This document shows positions 27,035 through 35,241 of a DNA stretch of 64,000 nt, piece after piece. This DNA comes from Agrobacterium fabrum str. C58. Its GTDB lineage: Bacteria > Pseudomonadota > Alphaproteobacteria > Rhizobiales > Rhizobiaceae. A program made the position numbers and the translations under genes. The notes under the pieces were generated by a model, which saw only the letters and a list, made by a program, of their open reading frames with translations, made no database searches and was not told the DNA's origin. Numbering within the stretch: the stretch's first letter is position 1; each line of letters starts with the position of its first letter. The stretch covers positions 806,001-870,000 of the forward strand of contig NC_003063.2 of the NCBI RefSeq assembly GCF_000092025.1. The letters run 5' to 3'.

Positions 27035-28135
27035 TCACGTCGGACGGAAACGATTTGCCGCTTCGATCGCCTTTTTCTGCTGCTCGTCGGTGATGCCGAG
27101 ATAGAAGTCTTCCAGCCTCGGATCCTTCAAACCGGCGCGCCGGGAAAGCACATACCACTTGGCCGCCTCCACCGGATCCGGCCGGGTGCCGAGCGCCTGA
27201 ACGTAAAGATGCGCCACCTTGTTCTGCGCCACGACATTACCGCGCTGTGCCGCGCCATACAGCCAGCGAAAACCCTCATCCAGATTACGCTCACCGCCGA
27301 AACCATTGACCAACCAGACGCCGAGATCGACCTGCGCCGTATCGTAACCAGCCTTTGCCGCCCGCATCAGCCAGTCCCGCGCCTTGGCCTTTTTCTCGGT
27401 CGGCACATCCTTGACCGACCAGTAGATCTGCGACACCGCATATTGCGCGTCGGCAATGCCCTGCTCGGCGGATTTTTCATAAAACGGCAAGGCCATCAAG
27501 AGCCCCTTGGCGCCGGGATTTTCCGAAACCAGAATCTGGCCCCAGTTGAACTGGGCAGAGGCATTGCCTGCTTCCGCCGCACGTCGCATGAAATCGTCGG
27601 CCTTCGCCTTGTCACGGGTGACGAACTTGCCCTCCATCAGGATCAGCGCGAATTTGAACATGGCGACGGGATCGCCGCCCTCAGCCGCCTGCTGATACCA
27701 GAAAGCGGCAGTCTTTTCGTCGCGGGCGATACCGAGGCCACGCGACATCATTTCCGCCACCAGCGTCTGTGCGGACGCATCACCGTTCTGCGCGCGGGTC
27801 AGCGCCTTGTCGAGCGCCTGGACATATTCACCGCGCTGGAAATGGCCATAGGCTTCGTCCACCCGGCCTTTGAATTCCTTTTCCGGCGGCAGAGCGGGCA
27901 GATCCGCGCCCATGCGCTGATAAACGTTGACGCCGGAAGACGGCTCGAGATCCTTCTGCTCTTCCGATTGCACCCGGCCCTGTCGGGTAGGCTGGGCCTC
28001 ATTTTCCAGCTGGCGGGACATGGCATTGCTTTCGCTCTGCGGTCCCGACTGGGCAAAGGCGACACCCGCGGGCGCACCGAAAGCGAGCGCCAGCAGCGAA
28101 ACGGAAAGGCAGAGAGGAACCGAGCGCATGAACAT
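27035..28135 (-). CDS. Exported Sel1-like repeat protein
   Basis: A 366-residue protein; I place the start at the ATG at 28135, which gives a normal signal peptide (MRSVPLCLSVSLLALAFGAP). A low-complexity linker follows. Then come at least five Sel1/TPR-like repeats, for example MSRGLGIARDEKTAAFWYQQ, AAEAGNASAQFNWGQIL and AAKAGYDTAQVDLGVWL. Such helical solenoids bind proteins. It is probably periplasmic. It starts 8 bases after the ThiE-like gene and is likely co-transcribed with it. An upstream TTG start would overlap that gene. Confidence 0.86.
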   Translation of the reverse strand: MFMRSVPLCLSVSLLALAFGAPAGVAFAQSGPQSESNAMSRQLENEAQPTRQGRVQSEEQKDLEPSSGVNVYQRMGADLPALPPEKEFKGRVDEAYGHFQRGEYVQALDKALTRAQNGDASAQTLVAEMMSRGLGIARDEKTAAFWYQQAAEGGDPVAMFKFALILMEGKFVTRDKAKADDFMRRAAEAGNASAQFNWGQILVSENPGAKGLLMALPFYEKSAEQGIADAQYAVSQIYWSVKDVPTEKKAKARDWLMRAAKAGYDTAQVDLGVWLVNGFGGERNLDEGFRWLYGAAQRGNVVAQNKVAHLYVQALGTRPDPVEAAKWYVLSRRAGLKDPRLEDFYLGITDEQQKKAIEAANRFRPT

Positions 28136-28143
28136 CGCCTGTA

Positions 28144-28797
28144 TCAACCGCCAAACCGTGGCGCTTTTTCGTCAAGCAAAGCGTTGATTTCGGAAACAGC
28201 CTGGGCAGCGCCAGATGCATTGTCGAAAACACCGCTGCGCATTGCCACGAATTCCACGCCGGTTTCGGAAACAGCAACCACTGACGACAGATCCGTGCCG
28301 CCCATGACGATGGCCGGGATTTCGATCATCGACGCCCACCACTCCCCGAGCGCCAGATTTTTGGGATGGGCCTCCGGCTTGATGTCGCCTTCCAGCTTTC
28401 CAAAAAAGACATAATCCGGATTGGACTCACCCATTTCCAGCGCCTTGTGGCGATCATCGGCATTGCCGCCGCCGACGATCAGCTTCGGCGTGAAGTTTTC
28501 CACCGCCTCGGCAAGCGCCTCGGCATTGCCCCCCACATGCAGGCCATCCGCCTTCACCCGGCTAGCCGTGCGGCTGTCGCCGGCGATGAGGGCGGCGGCA
28601 CCCGCCGCCTGGACGATCGGCACGATCAGTTCGGCCCATTTCTGGAAAGCGGCGTCATCCAGACCGTATTGCGGAATGATGACCGAAGCGACATCGCCGC
28701 CCCGCAATGCGTCTTCCACCTCTGTCACCTGCTTTTGCGCATCGTCCCTTTGCGGAACGATCAGGACAAGGCGGCAACGGTCTTCAACAATGCTCAT
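28144..28797 (-). CDS. ThiE/TenI-like thiamine phosphate synthase family protein
   Basis: A 217-residue TIM-barrel protein starting MSIVEDRCRLVLIVPQRDDA; the frame is open further upstream. It has the family layout: VAAAALIAGDSRTASRVKAD-like strands, GLHVGG for the substrate site, and FTPKLIVGGGNADDRHKALE, then VFFGKLEGDIKPEAHPK. True ThiE proteins carry a longer pyrophosphate loop; this sequence is more divergent (for example DGLHVGGNAEAL), so thiamine synthesis is uncertain. No other thi genes lie nearby. It leads the transcript with the Sel1 gene. Confidence 0.75.
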   Translation of the reverse strand: MSIVEDRCRLVLIVPQRDDAQKQVTEVEDALRGGDVASVIIPQYGLDDAAFQKWAELIVPIVQAAGAAALIAGDSRTASRVKADGLHVGGNAEALAEAVENFTPKLIVGGGNADDRHKALEMGESNPDYVFFGKLEGDIKPEAHPKNLALGEWWASMIEIPAIVMGGTDLSSVVAVSETGVEFVAMRSGVFDNASGAAQAVSEINALLDEKAPRFGG

Positions 28798-28901
28798 CGT
28801 TTCGTCCATTTCAGGCAGAGGACGCTTATGGCGCGATCTGCACTCGTTTTCATATGACAAATCCGATAAACCGGACCGGCGAAAGGATCAACCATACATC
28901 C

Positions 28902-29666
28902 ATGCTGACCGATTTTCATTTTTATCTCGTCGCCATCCCCGCAGTCGTGCTTGTCGGCCTTTCCAAAGGGGGACTTGGCGGCGCTCTGGCGCTGATGGGC
29001 GTGCCGCTGATGGCGCTTGCCGTTTCGCCTGTACAGGCGGCGGCGATCTTCCTGCCGATCCTGATCGTCATGGATCTTGTGGCTCTCTGGGCGTGGCGAC
29101 ACCATAACCACCGAGAAACGCTGCTCATCATGCTGCCCGGCGCCATCGCCGGCATCGCGCTCGGCTGGGCGACATCCAGCCTCATTTCCGCAAATGCCAT
29201 GCGCCTTGTCGTCGCCTCGGTCACGATCCTGTTCGTACTGCGTTATTTCTATGAGAGCTTCAAAAGCCGCAGAGGCCAGGAAATACCGGCCAAACCGCAA
29301 AGACCGGCCGCCGCGACGCTCTGGTCCAGCCTGTCGGGTTATGCAAGCTTCGTCGCCCATGCGGGCGGTCCGCCTTTCCAGATCTATGTTCTGCCGCTGA
29401 AGCTCGATCCAAAGACCTATACCGGCATGAGCGTGCGTTTCTTCGCCATCATGAACGCGATCAAGCTCATCCCCTATTTCGCGCTCGGCGCGCTCGACGC
29501 CACCAACCTCAAGACCTCGGCCAGCCTGCTGCCGGTGGCCATGCTGGCGACGCTCGCCGGTGCAAGGGTGGTGAAATATCTGAAACCGGCCGTGTTCTAC
29601 CCGTTAATGTATTCCATGGCGCTGATTGCAGCGCTGAAACTGCTGTGGGACGGACTGCCGTTCTAG
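28902..29666 (+). CDS. TauE/SafE family sulfite/anion permease
   Basis: A 254-residue inner-membrane protein with about 7-8 hydrophobic segments, beginning AIPAVVLVGLSKGGLGGALA with the family's LSKG-GLGG motif, then PGAIAGIALGWATSSL. I prefer the ATG at 28902; another ATG at 28854 is in frame. The second half has the repeated motif GPPFQIYVLPLKLDPKTYTG. Relatives move sulfite, sulfoacetate or related anions. No substrate genes are adjacent; the start lies close to the divergent ThiE-like gene. Confidence 0.85.
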   Translation: MLTDFHFYLVAIPAVVLVGLSKGGLGGALALMGVPLMALAVSPVQAAAIFLPILIVMDLVALWAWRHHNHRETLLIMLPGAIAGIALGWATSSLISANAMRLVVASVTILFVLRYFYESFKSRRGQEIPAKPQRPAAATLWSSLSGYASFVAHAGGPPFQIYVLPLKLDPKTYTGMSVRFFAIMNAIKLIPYFALGALDATNLKTSASLLPVAMLATLAGARVVKYLKPAVFYPLMYSMALIAALKLLWDGLPF

Positions 29667-29674
29667 ACCCGGCA

Positions 29675-29712
29675 ATAAAAAGCTCTGGCAGCAGGTTTTA
29701 GCCACCAGAGCT
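29675..29712 (-). terminator. Terminator of the first YdcH-type gene (minus strand)
   Basis: AGCTCTGG and CCAGAGCT are perfect 8-base arms. In the minus direction the stem is followed by TTTTATTG, about 57 bases past the stop of the 58-residue gene at 29769. Confidence 0.75.
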
Positions 29713-29768
29713 CAAAAGGCTCAGACCGCCGGCACTTCATTTGTCGAGGGCCGGCGATCTGGCATAAA

Positions 29769-29945
29769 TCAATGTCTCGTTGAGGCCTTGAGCCTCTGCA
29801 GCTCATCCTTCAGGCGCAGTTTTCGACGCTTAAGGTCCGCGATCTCTTTGTCGTCAGACGACGGGGAAGCAAGAATACTCTCGAGCTCCTCCTCCAGAGC
29901 ACCGTGTTTCTTTTCGAGCGATGCAATATGAGCCTGAATGGTCAT
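29769..29945 (-). CDS. YdcH/DUF465 family small protein (58 aa)
   Basis: An ATG at 29945, preceded by GGAAGGA, opens 58 residues ending TGA at 29769. The sequence is highly helical: IASLEKKHGALEEELESIL, then DDKEIADLKRRKLRLKDEL, which is the DUF465/YdcH pattern (LxxxHxxLxxxI...LKxxKLxLKDE). Function unknown; a short coiled coil that may bind a partner. A second family member lies 234 bases away in the opposite direction (30179-30382). A hairpin in its leader (CTCCAGC/GCTGGAG, 29974-29995) is visible. Confidence 0.85.
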   Translation of the reverse strand: MTIQAHIASLEKKHGALEEELESILASPSSDDKEIADLKRRKLRLKDELQRLKASTRH

Positions 29946-30178
29946 GCGGCACGTCCTTCCTTTTTGAACCTACCTCCAGCTCTCCATCGCTGGAGTTTCA
30001 GGTTTACGACGGCAATGTGACATGGATCGCGCCGCTTGTCGAAGGCGAAATGAAGGCAATATGTGGGCAATTTGGTCGCAACGGATAACTTCCCGTTACC
30101 GCGATTTGATGATAGAGGCTCGTGAACGATCACATACGCGCCGGAGCTGATCCGGCGGCATAAAATGGGGATGACGAG

Positions 30179-30382
30179 ATGCCCGATCAGGACCAGGCGG
30201 ACATCAGGCTCACGCTGGCGCGGCTGCGCCAGGAGCATGAGGATTATGACGCGGCGATCAACGCGATGATCCAGACCAGCTGCGATGCGTTGAGAATACA
30301 GCGCATGAAAAAGAAGAAGCTGGCCGTCAAGGACAAGATGACCCAGATCGAAGATCAGGTCATTCCCGATATCATCGCCTGA
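30179..30382 (+). CDS. YdcH/DUF465 family small protein (67 aa)
   Basis: A 67-residue helical protein, [20 protein letters not shown], then the conserved C-terminal basic segment [20 protein letters not shown]. It is a DUF465-type paralogue of the divergent 58-residue gene. It is only 14 bases upstream of purE and runs in the same direction, so it likely shares the purEK transcript. That positional link is common in rhizobia as far as I recall, but the role is unknown. Confidence 0.82.
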   Translation: MPDQDQADIRLTLARLRQEHEDYDAAINAMIQTSCDALRIQRMKKKKLAVKDKMTQIEDQVIPDIIA

Positions 30383-30396
30383 GCCGGAGAGATTAC

Positions 30397-30897
30397 GTGA
30401 CAGCAGAAACGCCCCCCGTCGCCATCATCATGGGCAGCCAGTCCGACTGGGAAACCATGAAGAACGCCGCCGATACGCTGGATGCGCTCGACGTGGAATA
30501 TGAAGCCCGCATCATTTCCGCCCACCGCACCCCGGACCGGCTTTATGACTTTGCCAATGGCGCAAAGGACGAGGGTTTCAAGGTCATTATCGCCGGTGCG
30601 GGCGGGGCCGCCCACCTGCCCGGCATGACGGCCGCCATGACGCCGCTTCCGGTCTTCGGGGTTCCTGTGCAGTCGAAGACCATGTCCGGTCAGGACAGCC
30701 TCTATTCCATCGTGCAGATGCCCGCCGGCATTCCCGTCGGCACGCTTGCCATCGGCAAGGCCGGTGCCATCAATGCCGCCCTTCTGGCCGCTGCGGTCCT
30801 GGCGCTCAGCGACGAGGACCTGGCCGACCGGCTGGATGCCTGGCGTGCCCGCCAGTCGGCTGCCGTCGCGGAATATCCGATGGACAGCGCCCAGTGA
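30397..30897 (+). CDS. purE: N5-carboxyaminoimidazole ribonucleotide mutase, PurE
   Basis: A 166-residue enzyme of de novo purine synthesis that turns N5-CAIR into CAIR. It has the class I PurE signatures [34 protein letters not shown], and [20 protein letters not shown]. The GTG at 30397 is preceded by GGAG. Its stop overlaps the GTG of purK (GTGA), the usual purE-purK coupling, which supports the two-step route through PurK. Confidence 0.96.
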   Translation: MTAETPPVAIIMGSQSDWETMKNAADTLDALDVEYEARIISAHRTPDRLYDFANGAKDEGFKVIIAGAGGAAHLPGMTAAMTPLPVFGVPVQSKTMSGQDSLYSIVQMPAGIPVGTLAIGKAGAINAALLAAAVLALSDEDLADRLDAWRARQSAAVAEYPMDSAQ

Positions 30898-31985
30898 CGA
30901 AAAACGTGATGGCAAAGACGAATAACCTGACCATCGGCATCATCGGCGGCGGGCAGCTTGGCCGGATGCTGGCCATGGCAGCGGCCCGCCTCAACCACCG
31001 CACCATCGTGCTGGAGCCGCAGGCCGATTGTCCGGCCGCGCAGGTTTGCAATGACCAGATCGTTGCGGAATATGACGACGAAAAGGCGCTTGCCGAACTC
31101 GCAAGCCGCTGCGATGTCGTGACCTACGAATTCGAAAACGTGCCTGTCGCAGCCGCCGAAAAACTCAGCGCCTCCGTGCCCGTCTACCCGCCGGCGCAGG
31201 CGCTCAGCGCCTCGCAGGACCGCTTGACGGAAAAACGCTTCCTCAATGGTTGCGGCATTCCGACCGCCGATTTTCGCGCCGTGGATAGCCAGGACGAGCT
31301 GGAAGCTGCCTTGACCGCCTTTGGCGGCAAGGGTGTGCTGAAAACCCGCCGTATGGGTTATGACGGCAAGGGCCAGCGTCTCTTCCGGGGCGGCGAAAAC
31401 CTCACAGGCGCCTTTGCGGCGCTCGGCGGCGTGCCGCTGATCCTCGAAAGTTTCGTCGCCTTCGAGCGGGAAATTTCGATCATCGCCGCCCGTTTCCAGG
31501 ACGGTACCGTCACCTGTTACGATCCGGCCGAAAACGTCCATCTGAACGGCATTCTGCACACATCGACGGTGCCGGCAGCACTTTCCGATGCCGCAAAGGC
31601 TGTCGCCGTGCAATCGGCCGAAAAGCTTCTCGCCGCGCTCGAGTATGTCGGCGTCATCGGTATTGAATTTTTCGTCCTGCCGGATGGTTCTCTGGTTGCC
31701 AATGAAATGGCGCCGCGTGTCCACAATACCGGCCACTGGACGGAAGCGGCTTGTGCGATCTCGCAGTTCGAGCAGCATATCCGGGCCGTGTCGGACCTTG
31801 CCCCTGGCAGCACGGATCGCCATTCCGATTGTGTGATGACCAATCTGATCGGCGACGACATCAACGACGTGCCCGCATGGCTGTCGAAAAAAGACTGTCT
31901 CGTGCATCTCTATGGCAAGACGGAAGCAAGGCCTGGCCGCAAGATGGGCCATGTGACCGAGCTTCTGCACACAGGAAAGGCCTAG
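30894..31985 (+). CDS. purK: N5-carboxyaminoimidazole ribonucleotide synthase, PurK
   Basis: A 363-residue ATP-grasp enzyme that carboxylates aminoimidazole ribonucleotide with ATP and bicarbonate. N-terminal [21 protein letters not shown], then [16 protein letters not shown] and [20 protein letters not shown], all typical. The GTG at 30894 overlaps the purE stop; an ATG at 30909 is the alternative. Its product is handed to PurE, encoded just upstream. A terminator lies 70 bases after the stop. Confidence 0.96.
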   Translation: MTKNVMAKTNNLTIGIIGGGQLGRMLAMAAARLNHRTIVLEPQADCPAAQVCNDQIVAEYDDEKALAELASRCDVVTYEFENVPVAAAEKLSASVPVYPPAQALSASQDRLTEKRFLNGCGIPTADFRAVDSQDELEAALTAFGGKGVLKTRRMGYDGKGQRLFRGGENLTGAFAALGGVPLILESFVAFEREISIIAARFQDGTVTCYDPAENVHLNGILHTSTVPAALSDAAKAVAVQSAEKLLAALEYVGVIGIEFFVLPDGSLVANEMAPRVHNTGHWTEAACAISQFEQHIRAVSDLAPGSTDRHSDCVMTNLIGDDINDVPAWLSKKDCLVHLYGKTEARPGRKMGHVTELLHTGKA

Positions 31986-32053
31986 TCTTTTAGGGCAAAG
32001 GCACGGCCAAGTGTTGACAGGCAGGGCTCAAACAGGTATCTGCCTGCCAACCG

Positions 32054-32090
32054 AAAAGAGCGCGCCCCGTTGCGCGCTTTTGATTGTTTG
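32054..32090 (+). terminator. Intrinsic terminator after purK
   Basis: AAAAGAGCGCG-like arm pairs with GCGCGCTTTT around CCCCGTT, followed by TGATTGTTT. Moderate stem with a GA bulge. Confidence 0.65.
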
Positions 32091-32131
32091 AATAGCACGG
32101 CAAAAGCCATGCAAAACTGCGGACCAGTAAA

Positions 32132-32257
32132 ATGAAAATCAAGAATTCGCTTAAAGCGCTTAAGGCCCGTCATCGCGATAACCGCCTGGTTCGCCGCAAG
32201 GGCCGCGTTTACATCATCAACAAGCAGAACCCGCGTTTCAAGGCTCGTCAGGGCTGA
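32132..32257 (+). CDS. rpmJ: 50S ribosomal protein L36, zinc-independent form
   Basis: A 41-residue protein, [20 protein letters not shown] followed by [20 protein letters not shown] and a final G. It is the longer, Cys-free (type B) L36 that needs no zinc. It is too short for most ORF searches but unmistakable by sequence. It lies on its own, after the purEK terminator. The Cys-free L31 at 19696 matches this pattern. Confidence 0.97.
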   Translation: MKIKNSLKALKARHRDNRLVRRKGRVYIINKQNPRFKARQG

Positions 32258-32358
32258 TTGATCGCGATTGCGGTTCGTGATTGAACGCGCGGATCACTTT
32301 GTTGACAGTGCAGAAGTTTGCATTTGATATTGGGCGCAGCCGGGTTAAGCTTTAACTC

Positions 32359-32979
32359 ATGCGCCCAAATCATTTTTGCACGACTATTCTTCTTGCTCAG
32401 GGTTTCCTGTTTGCCGGCCTCCTGATTCCCGGAATGGCCGCCCTTGGTCATGCGGCGGACGGACAGCAGCCTGCTGCGGCAGAAGCCGCGCCTTCCCCCG
32501 CCAAAACCATCGACACCCTTTTCGCATCGCTGAAAAAAGAGCGCAACGCGGTCAAGGCGCGCAGCATCGCCAACCAGATCGCCGCCGAATGGAATGATTC
32601 CGGCAGCGCGACGGTCAATCTCCTGATGCAATGGGCAGGTGAAGCGGCGGACGAAAAGCGTAACGCGGCCGCCTATGATTTTCTCGACCAGGTGATTTTG
32701 CTCGACCCGAACTATGTGCAGGCCCCCTATCGCCGCGCCATGGTGCATTTCGCTGATGGCGATACCCGCAAGGCGATGGCGGACATCAACCTGACCCTGG
32801 AGAAGGAACCGCGCTATTTTCCAGCGCTGGCAAGCCTTGCCAACATCCTCGAAGCCTCAGACCGCGACGATCTGGCACTGAAGGCCTGGGAACAATATCT
32901 GGCGGTCTACCCCGCAGACAAGGACGCCCGCAAGGAAGCCGTCGACCTCTCGGAAAAGCTGGCGGGTACGCGCGGCTGA
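32359..32979 (+). CDS. Exported tetratricopeptide repeat protein
   Basis: A 206-residue protein with a signal peptide (CTTILLAQGFLFAGLLIPGM), then an Ala/Pro-rich stretch, then TPR units: AAAYDFLDQVILLDPNYVQA, RRAMVHFADGDTRKAMADIN and ALASLANILEASDRDDLAL. It is probably periplasmic and binds a partner through the TPR groove. An inverted TTAA-like repeat (GTTAA/TTAAC, near 32343) lies in the leader. It shares a bidirectional terminator with gapR. Function unknown. Confidence 0.86.
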   Translation: MRPNHFCTTILLAQGFLFAGLLIPGMAALGHAADGQQPAAAEAAPSPAKTIDTLFASLKKERNAVKARSIANQIAAEWNDSGSATVNLLMQWAGEAADEKRNAAAYDFLDQVILLDPNYVQAPYRRAMVHFADGDTRKAMADINLTLEKEPRYFPALASLANILEASDRDDLALKAWEQYLAVYPADKDARKEAVDLSEKLAGTRG

Positions 32980-33000
32980 ATCTGATAAAAGCACAAACAA

Positions 33001-33026
33001 AAATCGCCGCAAAAGCGGCGATTTTT
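33001..33026. terminator. Bidirectional terminator between the TPR gene and gapR
   Basis: AAATCGCCGC and GCGGCGATTT are perfect 10-base arms around AAAA, with T-runs on both strands. Confidence 0.9.
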
Positions 33027-33047
33027 CATTGAGGCATTTTCAGCCGA

Positions 33048-33305
33048 TCATTCCATGCCGAGCGCGGCCATATAGGTCTGAAGAATGGTTTCTTCCTCGA
33101 TGCGCTCGTTGGCATCTTTCTTGCGCAGGCGGATGATGGTGCGGATCGCCTTGGTGTCGTAGCCACGGCCCTTCGCCTCGCCCATGACATCCTTGATATC
33201 ACCCTGAATGGCAGCCTTTTCTTCTTCGAGGCGCTCGACGCGCTCGATGAACTGGCGCAGTTCTGCGGCGGCGACGGTTTCGGTGGTGCTTGTTTCGTCC
33301 ATCAT
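33048..33305 (-). CDS. gapR: GapR-like nucleoid-associated protein (DUF2312)
   Basis: An 85-residue protein matching DUF2312, the family of Caulobacter GapR. The coiled-coil part is [20 protein letters not shown] and the conserved end is [20 protein letters not shown], then [16 protein letters not shown]. Caulobacter GapR binds overtwisted AT-rich DNA and helps topoisomerases and replication; by family it does the same here. AAAGGA precedes the ATGATG start. A shared terminator with the TPR gene lies downstream. Confidence 0.92.
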   Translation of the reverse strand: MMDETSTTETVAAAELRQFIERVERLEEEKAAIQGDIKDVMGEAKGRGYDTKAIRTIIRLRKKDANERIEEETILQTYMAALGME

Positions 33306-33453
33306 TTCATCCTTTATTGGCGGCCCGCATCTGAGCCCTGTTCATTATATCCGGGCGAAGACCTCGCCGGTCGCTGCCAGCGGGCAGCAAAATTCCGGCC
33401 TGTGAACTGCCCATTGAAAGGCGTCCCGTCAAGTCGTTTCCGTCGATCAGCAG

Positions 33454-33759
33454 CTATTCCTTGGGCCGGTTCTGCTCAAAGGCGGTTTTCTGGGCATCAC
33501 TTGCCTCCGCCTGATATTTCTCTTTCCAATCCTCATAGGGCATGCCGTAGACGATTTCCCGGGATTGATCCTTGCTGAGCGGAACGCCAGCTTCCTCGGC
33601 TGCCTCCCGATACCAGTTGGAAAGACAATTGCGGCAGAAGCCCGCGAGATTCATCAGGTCGATATTCTGCACATCGTGACGTTCACGAAGATGCTGGACG
33701 AGGCGGCGGAAGGCGGCGGCCTCGAACTCTATCTGACTGTTGTCGTTCTCATTCGTCAT
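33454..33759 (-). CDS. DUF1244 family small protein
   Basis: A 101-residue protein with the DUF1244 pattern: AAAFRRLVQHLRERHDVQNI, DLMNLAGFCRNCLSNWYREA, and GMPYEDWKEKYQAEASDAQK. Cys residues of FCRNC might bind metal. It follows the N-formylglutamate hydrolase gene by 15 bases, so the two are an operon. No function is known for the family; the pairing is the only hint. Confidence 0.88.
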   Translation of the reverse strand: MTNENDNSQIEFEAAAFRRLVQHLRERHDVQNIDLMNLAGFCRNCLSNWYREAAEEAGVPLSKDQSREIVYGMPYEDWKEKYQAEASDAQKTAFEQNRPKE

Positions 33760-33774
33760 GGCAAAACTCCAGGC

Positions 33775-34563
33775 TCAATAGGGGCCGGTGCGAGAGGCGA
33801 ACAGCTGATATTCATGCAGGACGGGATCGTCATTCATTGCGGCGAAAATGGGAGCGAGCCGGTCCGACCATTCGGCGATCCCCTTCTCATCCGCGATCAG
33901 ATCCTGCCGAACCTCCAGAAGCGCATGCGGTATGCCTCTCATCATGCAATGCCGATACATGGTGTCGCCCTTGAGCGCGCCGTCATAGGGTTCATTGTCG
34001 CCAACGAGGATGTCGCCGGTGGCGCGCAGATGGGCCAGAAGTGGATCGACCGCGCGGTGATCGGTATCCCACAGGACCGCCGCGTGCCATGGCCGCGGCG
34101 TTTCTTTCCAGAACGGCGTATAGGAATGCAGCGACAGGACGAGCGGCGCTTCTTCGGACGCCTTAGCAACACCGGTCAGCACGCGGTCCACGGCATTGTG
34201 ATAGGGCCGATGAAAAACCTCGATCCGCCTTTGCCATTCCTCATCCGCAATCGGATGATTACCGGGGATGATCGCCCCGTCCGAAATCTTCATGATGAGG
34301 GTCGGATCATCCTCGCCGCGATTCGGATCGATCAGCAGCCGTGAGAACCGCCCGAGCACGGCCGGCACGCCAAGGCGCGCAGCCAGCGAGCGCGTCAGCC
34401 CTTCTATCCCGATATCAAATGCGATATGGCGGTGAAAAGCGGTTTGCGGAAGGCCAAGATTGCCGTAGTGTGCCGGCAGGAGGTTCATGGCATGGTCCGC
34501 CAGAAGAACCATGCCTTTGTCATAATCGCCTTCTATGATTTCATAGGGTATGAAGTCGTTCAT
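33775..34563 (-). CDS. N-formylglutamate amidohydrolase family protein
   Basis: A 262-residue zinc hydrolase-like protein. The family motifs include VLLADHAMNLLPAHYGNLGL, DIGIEGLTRSLAARLGVPAV and VLSLHSYTPFWKETPRPWHA. Genuine HutG-type enzymes complete histidine degradation, but no hut genes are near, so the substrate may differ. It leads an operon with the DUF1244 gene. The start at 34563 lies close upstream of a 30-residue ORF on the other strand. Confidence 0.87.
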   Translation of the reverse strand: MNDFIPYEIIEGDYDKGMVLLADHAMNLLPAHYGNLGLPQTAFHRHIAFDIGIEGLTRSLAARLGVPAVLGRFSRLLIDPNRGEDDPTLIMKISDGAIIPGNHPIADEEWQRRIEVFHRPYHNAVDRVLTGVAKASEEAPLVLSLHSYTPFWKETPRPWHAAVLWDTDHRAVDPLLAHLRATGDILVGDNEPYDGALKGDTMYRHCMMRGIPHALLEVRQDLIADEKGIAEWSDRLAPIFAAMNDDPVLHEYQLFASRTGPY

Positions 34564-34601
34564 CGATGATTTTCTGGGGCAGGATTAAGGAGAGAAACTT
34601 G

Positions 34602-34694
34602 ATGGCATGGCTTGAGGCCGGGCGCAAGTTCAGGCGGAAGAACAGCCATCTACCTTATCGCACTCACGATCCCACGAACAATATAATCGATTAA
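34602..34694 (+). CDS. Possible small protein (30 aa)
   Basis: ATG at 34602 opens MAWLEAGRKFRRKNSHLPYR and ends at TAA 34692-34694. A strong AAGGAGAG lies 7 bases upstream, the best Shine-Dalgarno in the neighbourhood. The product is short and basic, without a membrane segment. It lies in the 195-base gap between the N-formylglutamate hydrolase and DUF1036 genes. No family is recognised, so it could also be a leader peptide or a chance frame. Confidence 0.4.
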   Translation: MAWLEAGRKFRRKNSHLPYRTHDPTNNIID

Positions 34695-34758
34695 ACTCGC
34701 GTTGACTTTCTTTGGCGGCCACGCCAAGAAGTGTGTTCATTATAACCATGGAATCCGG

Positions 34759-35241
34759 ATGGAAGCTGTGACTCAGTCATCTCTCGCTCTTCCTCGCCAC
34801 TTCAGGCATATCGCCCGTCTTTTCTCCGCAGCGGCATTGTTTCTGACCCCGTTCATTATCGTGGAGTCCGCGCATGCGGATTTCCGCGTGTGCAACAGCA
34901 CGCAGAATCTTGTCGGGGTCGCAATCGGCTACCGCGCACAGGATGGCTGGGTCAGCGAAGGCTGGTGGCAGGTTCCCTCCTCGACCTGCGCAACGCTGAT
35001 CGAGGGTGAGCTGCAGTCACGTTATTATTATCTTTATGCCGAAGATGCCGCCCATGGCGGCCGCTGGACCGGTGACGTCAACATGTGCGTGGCGGAAAAC
35101 GAGTTCAAGATCAACGGCGTGGACGATTGTTTTGCCCGCAGCTTCCAGAGAATGGGTTTCAAGGAATATGACACGGGCAGACAGGGCAGCTGGATGGTCC
35201 AGCTTTCCGATACGCCAGGCACACAGGGAAATCAAAACTGA
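34759..35241 (+). CDS. DUF1036 family exported protein
   Basis: A 160-residue protein; the ATG at 34759 gives a basic start and a hydrophobic signal stretch (IARLFSAAALFLTPFIIVES), then ADFRVCNSTQNLVGVAIGYR, the typical first motif of DUF1036. Next come WVSEGWWQVPSSTCATLIEG and RYYYLYAEDAAHGGRW. It is probably periplasmic, with several Cys that could pair. Its stop overlaps the pyk start (TGATG), an unusual coupling to a glycolytic enzyme. Function unknown. Confidence 0.88.
   Translation: MEAVTQSSLALPRHFRHIARLFSAAALFLTPFIIVESAHADFRVCNSTQNLVGVAIGYRAQDGWVSEGWWQVPSSTCATLIEGELQSRYYYLYAEDAAHGGRWTGDVNMCVAENEFKINGVDDCFARSFQRMGFKEYDTGRQGSWMVQLSDTPGTQGNQN

Noticed and set aside
32341..32356. CtrA box upstream of the TPR gene
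   Set aside because: The two TTAA elements are three bases apart, not seven.
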